From assembly GCF_052065355.1 (NCBI RefSeq), contig NZ_JBQHUF010000011.1, positions 42,118 through 106,117 of the forward strand: DNA of 64,000 nt. The letters run 5' to 3'. Origin of the DNA: Flavonifractor sp052065355 (lineage in GTDB: Bacteria > Bacillota > Clostridia > Oscillospirales > Oscillospiraceae). Below, piece after piece: positions 53,152 to 60,346 of this stretch; the first letter of the stretch is position 1, and each line of letters begins with the position of its first letter. Both the position numbers and the translations under genes were made by a program. The notes under the pieces were generated by a model. That model was not told where the DNA came from. It made no database searches and saw only the letters and a program-made list of their open reading frames with translations.

Positions 53152-53463
53152 ATGTACGATCGAGTAGTACAGAATTTTCAAGAAAAACCGCGCGATGTCC
53201 ATACCGTCCCTTTAAATACACACAAAGCTCCGCTTTGGTTTCATGTCTTTGTTAAAAACAGAACCCTATATGTCACATCTGCAAAAAGTCATTTACCCAG
53301 CAGCAATATTTCAGGCAATAGATCTCTTCCTCCCGAGCAATTTGAAACAATGTTGGATATCTATCACCGTAGGCAAAAAGGAGAAAGGGTATCACAAGAG
53401 GCAACAGAGGCGACCAGGTGCCAGGTATATTGGTATGGAGTTTTTGCAGATATGGGGTTTTGA
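53152..53463 (+). CDS. Unknown AT-rich cargo gene B, 103 aa
   Basis: A 103-residue basic protein (HKAPLWFHVFVKNRTLYVTS; RSLPPEQFETMLDIYHRRQK) with no signal peptide or membrane helix. It follows gene A by about 68 nt. A longer in-frame ORF reaches back to 53080, but ATG at 53152 with GAGG upstream starts the well-formed part. Function unknown; with gene A it makes a two-gene cassette at the element's right end. Confidence 0.55.
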   Translation: MYDRVVQNFQEKPRDVHTVPLNTHKAPLWFHVFVKNRTLYVTSAKSHLPSSNISGNRSLPPEQFETMLDIYHRRQKGERVSQEATEATRCQVYWYGVFADMGF

Positions 53464-53479
53464 ACATATAAAGTAACAA

Positions 53480-53511
53480 AAGGCTCCGGAAGCAGATGCT
53501 TCCGAAGCCTT
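53480..53511 (-). terminator. Terminator of the element tRNA-Ser
   Basis: On the minus strand AAGGCTTCGGAAGC pairs with GCTTCCGGAGCCTT directly after the tRNA and is followed by TTGTTAC. It can also stop gene B on the plus strand. Confidence 0.75.
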
Positions 53512-53603
53512 GGCGGAGATGGAGAGATTCGAACTCTCGCACCGGTTTGAGCCGGCCTACCGCATTTCGAGTGCGGACCCTTCAACCACTTGGGTACATC
53601 TCC
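53511..53603 (-). tRNA. tRNA-Ser(CGA), complete, carried by the element
   Basis: Minus strand: acceptor GGAGATG/CATCTCC with discriminator G and CCA, D arm CCC...GGG, anticodon arm CCGCA-CTCGAAA-TGCGG (anticodon CGA), long variable arm with CCGG/CCGG stem, T arm GAGAG-TTCGAAT-CTCTC. 93 nt, type II, all stems paired. It lies inside the attachment cores, 130 nt from the right core, in the same direction as the broken host tRNA-Ser(CGA) and downstream of that gene's promoter. Confidence 0.95.
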
Positions 53604-53608
53604 ATATT

Positions 53609-53629
53609 CAGTTATGCCTTGTATAACTG
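53609..53629. repeat. Perfect inverted repeat upstream of the element tRNA
   Basis: CAGTTAT-GCCTTGT-ATAACTG, 7-bp arms with a 7-nt centre, lies 6 nt before the tRNA 5' end and abuts the arm-like word TGTGAGCAT at 53628. Confidence 0.6.
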
Positions 53630-53668
53630 TGAGCATTTTGTTAGCGTTTTTCCGAAGCGCCGCTCACA
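53628..53668. repeat. Candidate integrase arm-type sites, right end
   Basis: TGTGAGCAT at 53628-53636 and its inverted form GCTCACA at 53662-53668 (within GGTGTGAGCGGCG on the minus strand, nearly identical to GGTGTGAGCGCCG at the left end). Confidence 0.55.
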
Positions 53669-53732
53669 CCCACGTCCGGAAACCCTTGGGAGACATAGCT
53701 TTTTAGCTGTTAGCACGTCCCGCCAACGTAGC

Positions 53733-53743
53733 GATTTCGAGTC
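53733..53743. other. Attachment-site core, right junction
   Basis: GATTTCGAGTC, the exact copy of 36481-36491. To its right the 5' half of the host tRNA begins; to its left is element sequence. Confidence 0.85.
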
Positions 53744-53774
53744 AGCCCCGTTATGACCACTTCGATACCGCTGC
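53733..53774 (-). pseudogene. 5' half of host tRNA-Ser(CGA), interrupted in the anticodon loop
   Basis: The minus strand reads acceptor GCAGCGG, then TA, a D arm (TCG...CGG), and the 5' strand GCTGA of the anticodon stem into CTCGAAA. The acceptor complements CCGCTGC at 36438-36444 exactly, and GCTGA pairs with TCAGT of the 3' half (one G-T). The element sequence beyond the core (GCTACG...) cannot rebuild the arm. Confidence 0.9.
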
Positions 53775-53828
53775 ATAATAGTTCCTTCAGGTTTCTAAAA
53801 CATACAGGCCACCGGAACCACTTGGATT

Positions 53829-53857
53829 AGAATACCCTATTTTTGTGCGGTTGTCAA
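53829..53857 (-). promoter_or_regulatory. Host tRNA-Ser promoter, now reading into the element
   Basis: On the minus strand TTGACA (53857-53852) and TATTCT (53834-53829) are 17 nt apart, about 50 nt before the tRNA 5' half. It overlaps the divergent xpt promoter. Confidence 0.7.
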
Positions 53858-53859
53858 TA

Positions 53860-53888
53860 TTGCACAGTGCTTTGAAATAAGATATAAT
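53860..53888 (+). promoter_or_regulatory. xpt promoter
   Basis: TTGCAC (53860-53865) and TATAAT (53883-53888) with a 17-nt spacer. The remaining ~40-nt leader is too short for a purine riboswitch. Confidence 0.7.
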
Positions 53889-53931
53889 TTATAAGAAAGT
53901 CTGTTTCTTACAGCAGTCGGAAAGGAGAACT

Positions 53932-54501
53932 ATGGACGAACTAAAACGGCGCATCCTCAGCGACGCTGTCGTTGGCGAAGGCGATATCATTCATGTGGAT
54001 ATGTTCCTCAATCACTGTATGGACATGGATTTGATGGAACGGATGGGAAATGCACTGGCAAAGCGTTTTCGGGGCACTCACATCACCAAAGTTTTGACCG
54101 CCGAAAGCTCTGGCATTGCGCTGGCCTGCTTTACTGCAAAGGCACTTGGCGTCCCTGTTTTGTATGCTAAAAAATTCCAGACCGGCTACATCGATCCAGA
54201 CGTCTATTCTGTTGATGCGCATTCCTTTTCTCTGGACAAGTCCTATACACTTCGTGTTTCCAAGCGTTATCTGGACGACTCCGATCGCGTGCTTCTGGTA
54301 GATGATATCCTGTCCAATGGCCAAACTATGCTCAGCTTGTTGGAACTGGTCTCTAAGGCCGGCGGCGAAGTCACTGGCGTAGGAGTTGCAATTGAAAAGG
54401 CCATGCGGGAAGGCGGCAAGGTCCTGCGGCGAATGGGGATCCGCGTCGAGGCACTGGCCACAGTGGAGCGCATTGAGGATGGTCATATCTTTTTAGCATA
54501 A
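53932..54501 (+). CDS. xpt: Xanthine phosphoribosyltransferase
   Basis: A 189-residue type I phosphoribosyltransferase that salvages xanthine to XMP. The PRPP loop is VLLVDDILSNGQTML (about 120-134), and LTAESSGIALA and YAKKFQTGYID fit the Xpt subgroup. Length is typical. It starts close to the attR site with an AAAGGAG SD and is followed 15 nt later by a thioesterase gene. Confidence 0.95.
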   Translation: MDELKRRILSDAVVGEGDIIHVDMFLNHCMDMDLMERMGNALAKRFRGTHITKVLTAESSGIALACFTAKALGVPVLYAKKFQTGYIDPDVYSVDAHSFSLDKSYTLRVSKRYLDDSDRVLLVDDILSNGQTMLSLLELVSKAGGEVTGVGVAIEKAMREGGKVLRRMGIRVEALATVERIEDGHIFLA

Positions 54502-54516
54502 TGGGGGAAGCAACTC

Positions 54517-54915
54517 ATGCTGGACAAGGAGTCATTTGAAGCTACTGTGCGGGCCAACGCCTTTGCTAATTACAACGGGATTAGTGTACGTCAATTGGAA
54601 TTGGGAAAGGCTGAGGCCCAACTGACCGTCGGCGCTAATAACTATAACCCTCATGGCAAGCTCCATGGCGGCGCATATTATACGCTGGCTGACTGTGCCG
54701 GAGGCACTGCCTGCCGTACAGATGGGAGGAAGTATGTTACGCTGGATGGAACAATCCATTTTATCCGCGCCGCTGATAAGGGCATTGTAACAGCCTCCGC
54801 AGAGGTGATCCATCGCGGCAGAACCACTTCTCTGGTGCAAATTGAGATTACAGGTGAGGACGGCACTCTGTACGCTACAGGAGACTTTACCTTCTTCTGT
54901 ATTTCAGGTTCTTAA
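54517..54915 (+). CDS. PaaI-family hotdog thioesterase
   Basis: A 132-residue hotdog-fold acyl-CoA thioesterase. NPHGKLHGGAYYTLADCAGGTAC is the HGG motif of the PaaI/YbgC-like group, and YVTLDGTIHFIRAADKG the following strand. Substrate unknown. Cotranscribed with xpt; a terminator follows. Confidence 0.9.
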   Translation: MLDKESFEATVRANAFANYNGISVRQLELGKAEAQLTVGANNYNPHGKLHGGAYYTLADCAGGTACRTDGRKYVTLDGTIHFIRAADKGIVTASAEVIHRGRTTSLVQIEITGEDGTLYATGDFTFFCISGS

Positions 54916-54934
54916 AGCAAAACTTCAATATGTA

Positions 54935-54970
54935 AAAACGCCGGACGCAATCGCGTCCGGCGTTTTGTTT
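54935..54970 (+). terminator. Intrinsic terminator after the thioesterase
   Basis: AAAACGCCGGACGC pairs with GCGTCCGGCGTTTT around a 4-nt loop, and a T run follows. Confidence 0.9.
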
Positions 54971-55116
54971 TTCTGCTGAAATTTGTGGTCATCCCTTCCA
55001 ACCTGGTCGTTTATCCAACCATTTTGACCACAAGCTGCTCGCCCAATCTCTTTCTCAAAAAATTCTAAATTAGTTCTAAATCAATCCAAAACCCGGGCTA
55101 AAAACAGAAAATAAAT

Positions 55117-55157
55117 AAAAAAAGAGCCCGGGGAAACGAATTTCCTCGGACTCTTTT
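55117..55157 (-). terminator. Intrinsic terminator after tsf
   Basis: On the minus strand AAAAGAGTCCGAGGAAA pairs with TTTCCCCGGGCTCTTTT, ending in a T run. Confidence 0.8.
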
Positions 55158-55210
55158 GTGAGTCATTATTTCGGGACAATGTGCTTGTTTGCGGGGGGAC
55201 AAGTACAAAA

Positions 55211-56125
55211 TTACTTGCCCAGCTGCTTGGCAATCTCCTCGGCGAAGTTTTCCTGCTTCTTCTCGATGCCCTCGCCCTTCTCAAAGCGAACAGCGTTCTT
55301 GAAGGTGACAGTGCCGCCCAGAGCCTTGGCGGCGGAAGCGATATACTGCTCCACGCTCATGGAGTTGTCCTTCACGAACTCCTGCTGCAGCAGGCAGTTC
55401 TCCTTGTAGAACTTGCCCATCTTGCCGGCCACAATGCCCTCCTTCACCTTGTCGGGCTTGGAAGCCATCTTGGGATCGTTGGCCATCTGCACCAGCAGGA
55501 TCTTCTTCTCTTCCTCCAGAGTGGCCTCGTCCACCTGGCTCTTGTCCCAGAAACGGGGATTCAGAGCGGCAATCTGCATGGCCACGTCCTTACCAACGGT
55601 CTCAACCTGCTCGGCGCTCAGGCTGGTCTCCAGGTTCACCAGCACGCCGATCTTGCCGCCAGCGTGCACGTAGGGCACGGAAATGCCATCGGTGAAGAAG
55701 GCAAAACGGCGGACCTTGATGTTCTCGCCGATAACCAGCACCATCTCCTGCTGCTCCTCCAGCACGGTACGGCCGTTGCCATAGGGCAGAGCCATCAGAG
55801 CATCCAGGTCGGCGGGCTTGTTGGCGGCCACAACAGCGGCCACACCCTTAACGAAGTCCACAAACTTCTCGTTCTTGCCCACGAAGTCGGTCTCGGCATT
55901 GACCTCGACCACAACGCCCACGCCGTCCACCACGGCAGCGTAAGCCATACCCTCGGCGGCGATACGGCCAGCCTTCTTCTGGGAAGCGGCCAGGCCCTTC
56001 TCGCGCAGGATCTCAACAGCCTTGTCCATGTTGCCCTCGGCCTCGGTGAGGGCCTTCTTGCAGTCCATCATGCCCACGCCGGTCATCTCGCGCAGGGCCT
56101 GTACGTCTTTCGCAGTGATTGCCAT
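55211..56125 (-). CDS. tsf: Elongation factor Ts
   Basis: A 304-residue EF-Ts that recycles EF-Tu. MAITAKDVQALREMTGVGMMDCKKAL is the N-terminal UBA signature; the core domain has MAYAAVVDGVGVVVEVNAETDFV. The ATG at 56125 matches the family; a GTG two codons earlier is closer to the GGAGG SD and cannot be fully excluded. Downstream of rpsB. Confidence 0.97.
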   Translation of the reverse strand: MAITAKDVQALREMTGVGMMDCKKALTEAEGNMDKAVEILREKGLAASQKKAGRIAAEGMAYAAVVDGVGVVVEVNAETDFVGKNEKFVDFVKGVAAVVAANKPADLDALMALPYGNGRTVLEEQQEMVLVIGENIKVRRFAFFTDGISVPYVHAGGKIGVLVNLETSLSAEQVETVGKDVAMQIAALNPRFWDKSQVDEATLEEEKKILLVQMANDPKMASKPDKVKEGIVAGKMGKFYKENCLLQQEFVKDNSMSVEQYIASAAKALGGTVTFKNAVRFEKGEGIEKKQENFAEEIAKQLGK

Positions 56126-56151
56126 GATCACATTACCTCCATTTTAAAAAT

Positions 56152-56188
56152 CAAAAAGGAGCGCCCGCCCGCGCGGGCGGGCGCTCCT
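56152..56188 (-). terminator. 32-bp perfect palindrome between rpsB and tsf
   Basis: AGGAGCGCCCGCCCGC and its exact complement form a 16-bp stem (56157-56188); the minus-strand transcript continues TTTTTGA. An internal terminator that would lower tsf relative to rpsB. Confidence 0.8.
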
Positions 56189-56203
56189 AACATTCAATCC
56201 GAA

Positions 56204-56938
56204 TTACTCGGCGTCGGCCTCGGCTTCCTTCTCAGCAGAAGCCTCAGCGGCGTCCTGACCCTGCTTGCCCTCCTGGATGGCGTTGGCCATCACACCGGAG
56301 ATCAGCTTGATGGCGCGGATGGCGTCATCGTTGCCGGGGATCACATAGTCGATCTCGTCGGGGTCGCAGTTGGTGTCCACGATAGCCACGATGGGGATGT
56401 GCAGCTTGCGGGCCTCGTTGATGGCGTTACGCTCCTTGCGGGGATCGACCACGAACAGAGCACCGGGGAGCTTCTTCATCTCCACAACGCCGCCCAGGTA
56501 CTTCTCCAGCTTGGCGATCTCGCCCAGGTGCTTCATGACTTCCTTCTTGGGCAGCATGTCGAAGGTGCCGTCCTCCTGCATCTTCTTCAGCTGGTTCAGG
56601 CGCTCCACGCGGCCGCGCATGGTCTTGAAGTTGGTGAGCATGCCGCCCAGCCAACGAGCGTTCACATAGTACATGCCAACGCGCTCAGCCTCTTCCTTGA
56701 TGGCCTCCTGAGCCTGCTTCTTGGTGCCCACGAACAGCAGGGTCTGGCCGGACTCACCCAGAGAGCGGACGAAGTTGTAGGCCTCCTCCAGCTTCTTCAC
56801 GGTCTTCTGCAGGTCGATGATATAGATGCCATTGCGCTCGGTGTAGATATAGGTGGCCATCTTGGGGTTCCAACGACGGGTCTGGTGACCGAAGTGGACG
56901 CCCGCCTCGAGAAGCTGCTTCATAGATACGACTGCCAT
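56204..56938 (-). CDS. rpsB: 30S ribosomal protein S2
   Basis: A 244-residue S2. MAVVSMKQLLEAGVHFGHQTRRWNPKM, VNARWLGGMLTNFKT and VIPGNDDAIRAIKLI are all family landmarks. The acidic C-terminal tail (about 220-244) is common in Clostridia. The ATG at 56938 has GGAGG 10 nt upstream; a long in-frame extension upstream is leader, not coding. Confidence 0.98.
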   Translation of the reverse strand: MAVVSMKQLLEAGVHFGHQTRRWNPKMATYIYTERNGIYIIDLQKTVKKLEEAYNFVRSLGESGQTLLFVGTKKQAQEAIKEEAERVGMYYVNARWLGGMLTNFKTMRGRVERLNQLKKMQEDGTFDMLPKKEVMKHLGEIAKLEKYLGGVVEMKKLPGALFVVDPRKERNAINEARKLHIPIVAIVDTNCDPDEIDYVIPGNDDAIRAIKLISGVMANAIQEGKQGQDAAEASAEKEAEADAE

Positions 56939-57058
56939 AGTAAAATTTCCTCCTTTATTTGTTGATTCCTCCATCCGGTTCATCCGAAGCAGGCCAACTG
57001 CCGTTTCCAGCAGCACCTGGCCCTCCGTCCGCGGATGTGCGTAATCACATGCCCTGGT

Positions 57059-57087
57059 ATAATACCACAGTCTTTCCCATATTGCAA
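57059..57087 (-). promoter_or_regulatory. rpsB-tsf promoter
   Basis: On the minus strand TTGCAA (57087-57082) and TATTAT (57064-57059), 17-nt spacer, with TGG giving an extended -10. About 120 nt of leader follow before rpsB. Confidence 0.75.
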
Positions 57088-57108
57088 GGTTTTTTTCGCT
57101 TCCCGCGC

Positions 57109-57140
57109 AAAAAAGAGCCCGGATGGATCCGGGCTCTTTT
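57109..57140 (-). terminator. Intrinsic terminator after the DUF4179 gene
   Basis: AAAAGAGCCCGGAT pairs with ATCCGGGCTCTTTT just past the stop, with a T run. Confidence 0.85.
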
Positions 57141-57150
57141 GCAACAGGTC

Positions 57151-58272
57151 TCAGGACTCTTTCCAAACGGTGTTGACCTGGCTCCAATAGGTGTCGTTGA
57201 CAAAGGATTCCGGTTCAAAGAAGAAACCGCTGCAGTCCTCGTCCAGGACAATTTCTTTGATTTGGGACACATCAATAGGATAGGCCAGGGAGAGGCGGAT
57301 ATGGTCGGCGCGGCACTCGCTCCCATTAATTCCCTGTACGCTGATTGCCACCCGCTGGAACTCGGCCTCCACTTTAGTGCCGTCGGCCAATTCCACCCAC
57401 GCCTCCAAGGGACTGTATGGCTCTTCCGCCGCACCATAAACCTCGCTGTCCAGGATAAGCAGATCAAAGGTCACCGAAATGGGCGACAGAGTCAAATCGT
57501 CTACCACTACAAAGGTGTTGCCGTCCAGCATCGCCGCCCCTCTGCCCCGGAAGTCGTAGTGAGTGGTAGAGATCACGGGGATCACCAGTTCAAAGTCCAT
57601 TCCCTCCAGCACGGACACGCTCTCCACGCCCTGCGCCGCCAACAGGCGGCAGAATCCATCCACCCGGCAGTAAGCTCCATTCTCCGGCAGGTTGTTCAAA
57701 TCGCTGATGCGAAGCACAAACTCCAGGCCTTCCGTCCAATAGGCAACGCACGGAGCACGGAATAGACGCTCCGCCGTCGGGGCCGCCGGGTCGGTACACG
57801 CCCGGTCAGTATAGAACTGCCCGAACACCCCTTCCTTTAGCCAATCCCCCGTCAGAATGGGTTTTCTCCCCTCCAGCAAAGACAGGTCGGTCCCTTCCGG
57901 TGGGATAAATTCCGCCAGAGCATAAATCTGCTCCTGATCGGCAACCACTTCCTTGATAACAATAGCAGCCCCGGAACCATTCAGATCCTCAAACCTCAGA
58001 TTGACCTGCTCTGCCCCCAGTTGGTCCCGCTGGGCCCCGCTGGTAATGCCGAACCACTCCCGGAAGGCCGGAGATACCCCCGCCAGGGAAACCGCGCCTA
58101 CCGCCCCGATCAGCAGGCAGGCCGCCGCCACCGCCGCAATCAGCGCCCGGTAGGGCAAGCGCATTTTTCCCTTCTTCTGCTCCCCGGGGCCCGCCGCCAG
58201 CCGGTGGACCAGGGCTTCTTTTTCCTCGGTGGTAAACCGCAGCCCTTCCAACTCCTCACGATAGCCCGCCAT
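57151..58272 (-). CDS. DUF4179-containing membrane protein, likely anti-sigma factor
   Basis: A 373-residue protein: a cytoplasmic N-terminus (MAGYREELEGLRFTTEEKEAL), one transmembrane helix (about 42-65, YRALIAAVAAACLLIGAVGAVSL) and a ~300-residue beta-rich extracytoplasmic domain with the DUF4179 FREWFGITSGAQRDQLG segment. The gene overlaps the ECF sigma gene by 17 nt, the normal layout of sigma/anti-sigma pairs. The signal sensed is unknown. Confidence 0.85.
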   Translation of the reverse strand: MAGYREELEGLRFTTEEKEALVHRLAAGPGEQKKGKMRLPYRALIAAVAAACLLIGAVGAVSLAGVSPAFREWFGITSGAQRDQLGAEQVNLRFEDLNGSGAAIVIKEVVADQEQIYALAEFIPPEGTDLSLLEGRKPILTGDWLKEGVFGQFYTDRACTDPAAPTAERLFRAPCVAYWTEGLEFVLRISDLNNLPENGAYCRVDGFCRLLAAQGVESVSVLEGMDFELVIPVISTTHYDFRGRGAAMLDGNTFVVVDDLTLSPISVTFDLLILDSEVYGAAEEPYSPLEAWVELADGTKVEAEFQRVAISVQGINGSECRADHIRLSLAYPIDVSQIKEIVLDEDCSGFFFEPESFVNDTYWSQVNTVWKES

Positions 58273-58753
58273 AGCCCTGTCCCTCCAATTCTGTCTTTAA
58301 TTTCCGCCGTGCCCGGCTCATCCTGGCCCGTACCGCCTCCGCCTGGAGGCCCAGCAGATCCGCGATCTCGTTGGTATCGTAGCCCATGTAATAGTAGAGC
58401 ACCAGCACTTCCCGGTACTTGGCGGGCAGCTTCTGGACTTCCTCCAGCACACCGCCCTCCTCCGGCTGAAAAGCGGCCTGCTCCGCCACCGTGTCCAGAC
58501 CCACCGTCCGGGTGCGCCAGGGGCTCCGGCGGAGATTTTTGCAGGCATTCACCGTCACCCGCACCAGCCAAGCCCGCTCATGCTCCGGGCTCTCAAATTC
58601 CCCGGCATGGTCCACCCCCTTGAGCAGCACCTCCTGGCACACGTCCTGAGCGTCGTGTACAGAGTTCAAAATGGAATAGGCCACCCGCAGCAGCTGGTCG
58701 GAGTATCGCTCTACCAAATACCGGGCCAGCTCCTCTCTGCCCTGCTGTTCCAT
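58256..58753 (-). CDS. ECF RNA polymerase sigma factor
   Basis: A 165-residue ECF sigma with region 2 (about 20-75, LRVAYSILNSVHDAQDVCQEVLLKG) and region 4 (about 110-160, LPAKYREVLVLYYYMGYDTNEIADLLGL). The ATG at 58753 has a GGGAGGGAGG SD; the upstream ATG at 58783 is in frame but precedes the SD. Transcribed with its putative DUF4179 anti-sigma. Confidence 0.92.
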   Translation of the reverse strand: MEQQGREELARYLVERYSDQLLRVAYSILNSVHDAQDVCQEVLLKGVDHAGEFESPEHERAWLVRVTVNACKNLRRSPWRTRTVGLDTVAEQAAFQPEEGGVLEEVQKLPAKYREVLVLYYYMGYDTNEIADLLGLQAEAVRARMSRARRKLKTELEGQGYGGLS

Positions 58754-58814
58754 GGTCCTCCCTCCCTTGTTTTGTCTCTTCATCTAGTACACACCTCAGA
58801 ATGGCCAAACGTGA

Positions 58815-58864
58815 CAAAAAAGCCGCAGCAGGTCCCGGGATTTTCCCTGCGGATCCGCCGCGGC
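58815..58864 (-). terminator. Terminator after hprK
   Basis: GCCGC-rich arms (58857-58864 with 58822-58829) form a long hairpin, followed on the minus strand by TTTTTT. Confidence 0.6.
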
Positions 58865-58882
58865 AGATTTGATCGCGCTGTT

Positions 58883-59836
58883 TTAGTTGTTCATCTGAGC
58901 GCTCATAGCCTGGTCAAAGTGCTCGTTGATCTGCTTGGTAAACTCCAGAGCAGCGTTATAGCCCATCTTCTTGTGGCGGTTGTTCATAGCGGCCACCTCG
59001 ATGATGACAGCCAGATTACGGCCCGGTTTGACAGGCACAGTAAGGGAAGGAACCTTTACATCCAGAATGGTGGTGTAGAGATTCTCCAGGCCCAGCCGGT
59101 CGTACATGGCCCCGTCCTTCCACTGCTCCAGATTGATGACCATGTCGATCTCCGCCTCTTCCTTGACGGCGCTCATACCGAACAGGCGGCGCACGTCGAT
59201 GACGCCGATACCCCGCAGCTCGATATAGTGCCGGATCAGCTCGGGAGCGGTACCTACCAGACCACCGGTAACGGTCTGCTTGATCTCCACCGCATCGTCG
59301 GCAATCAGGCGGTGACCACGCTTGACCAGCTCAATGGCGGTCTCACTCTTGCCTACACCGGACTCGCCCAGCAGCAGTACGCCCTCGCCGTATACCTCCA
59401 CCAGCACTCCATGCCGGGTAATGCGGGGAGCCAGATAAGATTTCAGAGAGGCGATGATGGTGCTCATGAGCACACTGGTGGTGTCCTGGCTGCGGAGCAC
59501 CGTCCGGTCATACTTCTCCGCCATCTCCATGCACTCCGGGTAGGGGTCGATCCCCCGAGAGATGATGAGGGCCGGGATATCCTGACTGAGCAGCTGCTCA
59601 AAGCTGGCCCGCCGCTGGTCCGCTGTCAGGCCGGAGAGATAGGTGTCCTCCACCTTGCCGATGACCTGGAGCCGGTGGGGGTCAAAATAGTCGAAAAAGC
59701 CGGTGAGCTGCAAACCAGGCCGGTTCACATCCTCGGTGCGGATGGGCTGGTCCTCGTAGCCCGCTGCACCCCGGATCACCTCCAGCTTGAACTGCTTGAT
59801 CAGCTCTCCCAATTTTACGCTGTACAGACTTTCCAT
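58883..59836 (-). CDS. hprK: HPr kinase/phosphorylase
   Basis: A 317-residue bifunctional enzyme that phosphorylates HPr on Ser46 and removes that phosphate, the hub of carbon catabolite control in Firmicutes. Walker A is LLGESGVGKSETA (about 150-162), and ELRGIGVIDVRRLFG is the HprK capture signature. The ATG at 59836 has GGAGG 8 nt upstream; an in-frame upstream extension lies across a TGGTATAAT promoter -10 and is rejected. Confidence 0.97.
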   Translation of the reverse strand: MESLYSVKLGELIKQFKLEVIRGAAGYEDQPIRTEDVNRPGLQLTGFFDYFDPHRLQVIGKVEDTYLSGLTADQRRASFEQLLSQDIPALIISRGIDPYPECMEMAEKYDRTVLRSQDTTSVLMSTIIASLKSYLAPRITRHGVLVEVYGEGVLLLGESGVGKSETAIELVKRGHRLIADDAVEIKQTVTGGLVGTAPELIRHYIELRGIGVIDVRRLFGMSAVKEEAEIDMVINLEQWKDGAMYDRLGLENLYTTILDVKVPSLTVPVKPGRNLAVIIEVAAMNNRHKKMGYNAALEFTKQINEHFDQAMSAQMNN

Positions 59837-59912
59837 AGCCCATTCCTCCCTGGTAGGTTCTTTGTCGGTATTATACCATTTCTTTCCCGGAAAATGCAAC
59901 CAACCATTTATT

Positions 59913-59953
59913 CTACAAATGTAGTTGACTCAAGCCTTCTACTATTGTAGAAT
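59913..59953 (+). promoter_or_regulatory. blaI promoter with two BlaI/MecI-type operators
   Basis: TTGACT (59925-59930) and TAGAAT (59948-59953) are 17 nt apart. CTACAAATGTAG (59913-59924) abuts the -35 and CTACTATTGTAG (59939-59950) overlaps the -10. Both have the TACA/TGTA-type half sites of BlaI/MecI operators. Confidence 0.75.
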
Positions 59954-59974
59954 AAAGACAAAGGAGGTGTTTCT

Positions 59975-60346
59975 ATGAAAAAGGTAATCCGTCGTCTGCC
60001 GGACGCAGAGCTGGAGGTCATGCAGGCCCTGTGGGGGTGTGAGCCTCCCGCCGCCCGGAGCGACGTGGAGGCTCGTCTTCAGCGCCCCCTGGCACCCACT
60101 ACCCTGCTGACACTGCTGGCTCGGCTGGGTGAGAAGGGCTTCCTTCAGACCGACAAGGATGGCCGCCGGAGCCTGTATACACCTCTTATCTCACAGGCTG
60201 ACTATCTGGCGGCCCAGAGCCGCACCTTTGTACAGAAGGTGTGCGGCGGCAGTCTGCACGCCTTTGCTGCCGCTCTGTGCGACAGCGGTCTGACCCGGGA
60301 GGAGCTGGAACAGCTGCGGGATCTGCTGGAGAGGGGTGCGCTATGA
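59975..60346 (+). CDS. BlaI/MecI/CopY family repressor
   Basis: A 123-residue winged-helix repressor: RRLPDAELEVMQALWGC, then APTTLLTLLARLGEKGFL and DKDGRRSLYTPLIS, the wHTH and wing of the family, with a C-terminal dimer region. It represses its own operon until cleaved by the M56 partner. SD AAAGGAGG. The stop overlaps the M56 start (ATGA). Confidence 0.93.
   Translation: MKKVIRRLPDAELEVMQALWGCEPPAARSDVEARLQRPLAPTTLLTLLARLGEKGFLQTDKDGRRSLYTPLISQADYLAAQSRTFVQKVCGGSLHAFAAALCDSGLTREELEQLRDLLERGAL

Noticed and set aside
53775..53931. Purine riboswitch before xpt
   Set aside because: The promoter leaves only about 40 nt of leader, and the conserved purine aptamer elements are absent.
55181..56965. 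A 594-codon plus-strand frame opposite tsf and rpsB
   Set aside because: His/Leu-rich antisense shadow of two conserved translation genes.
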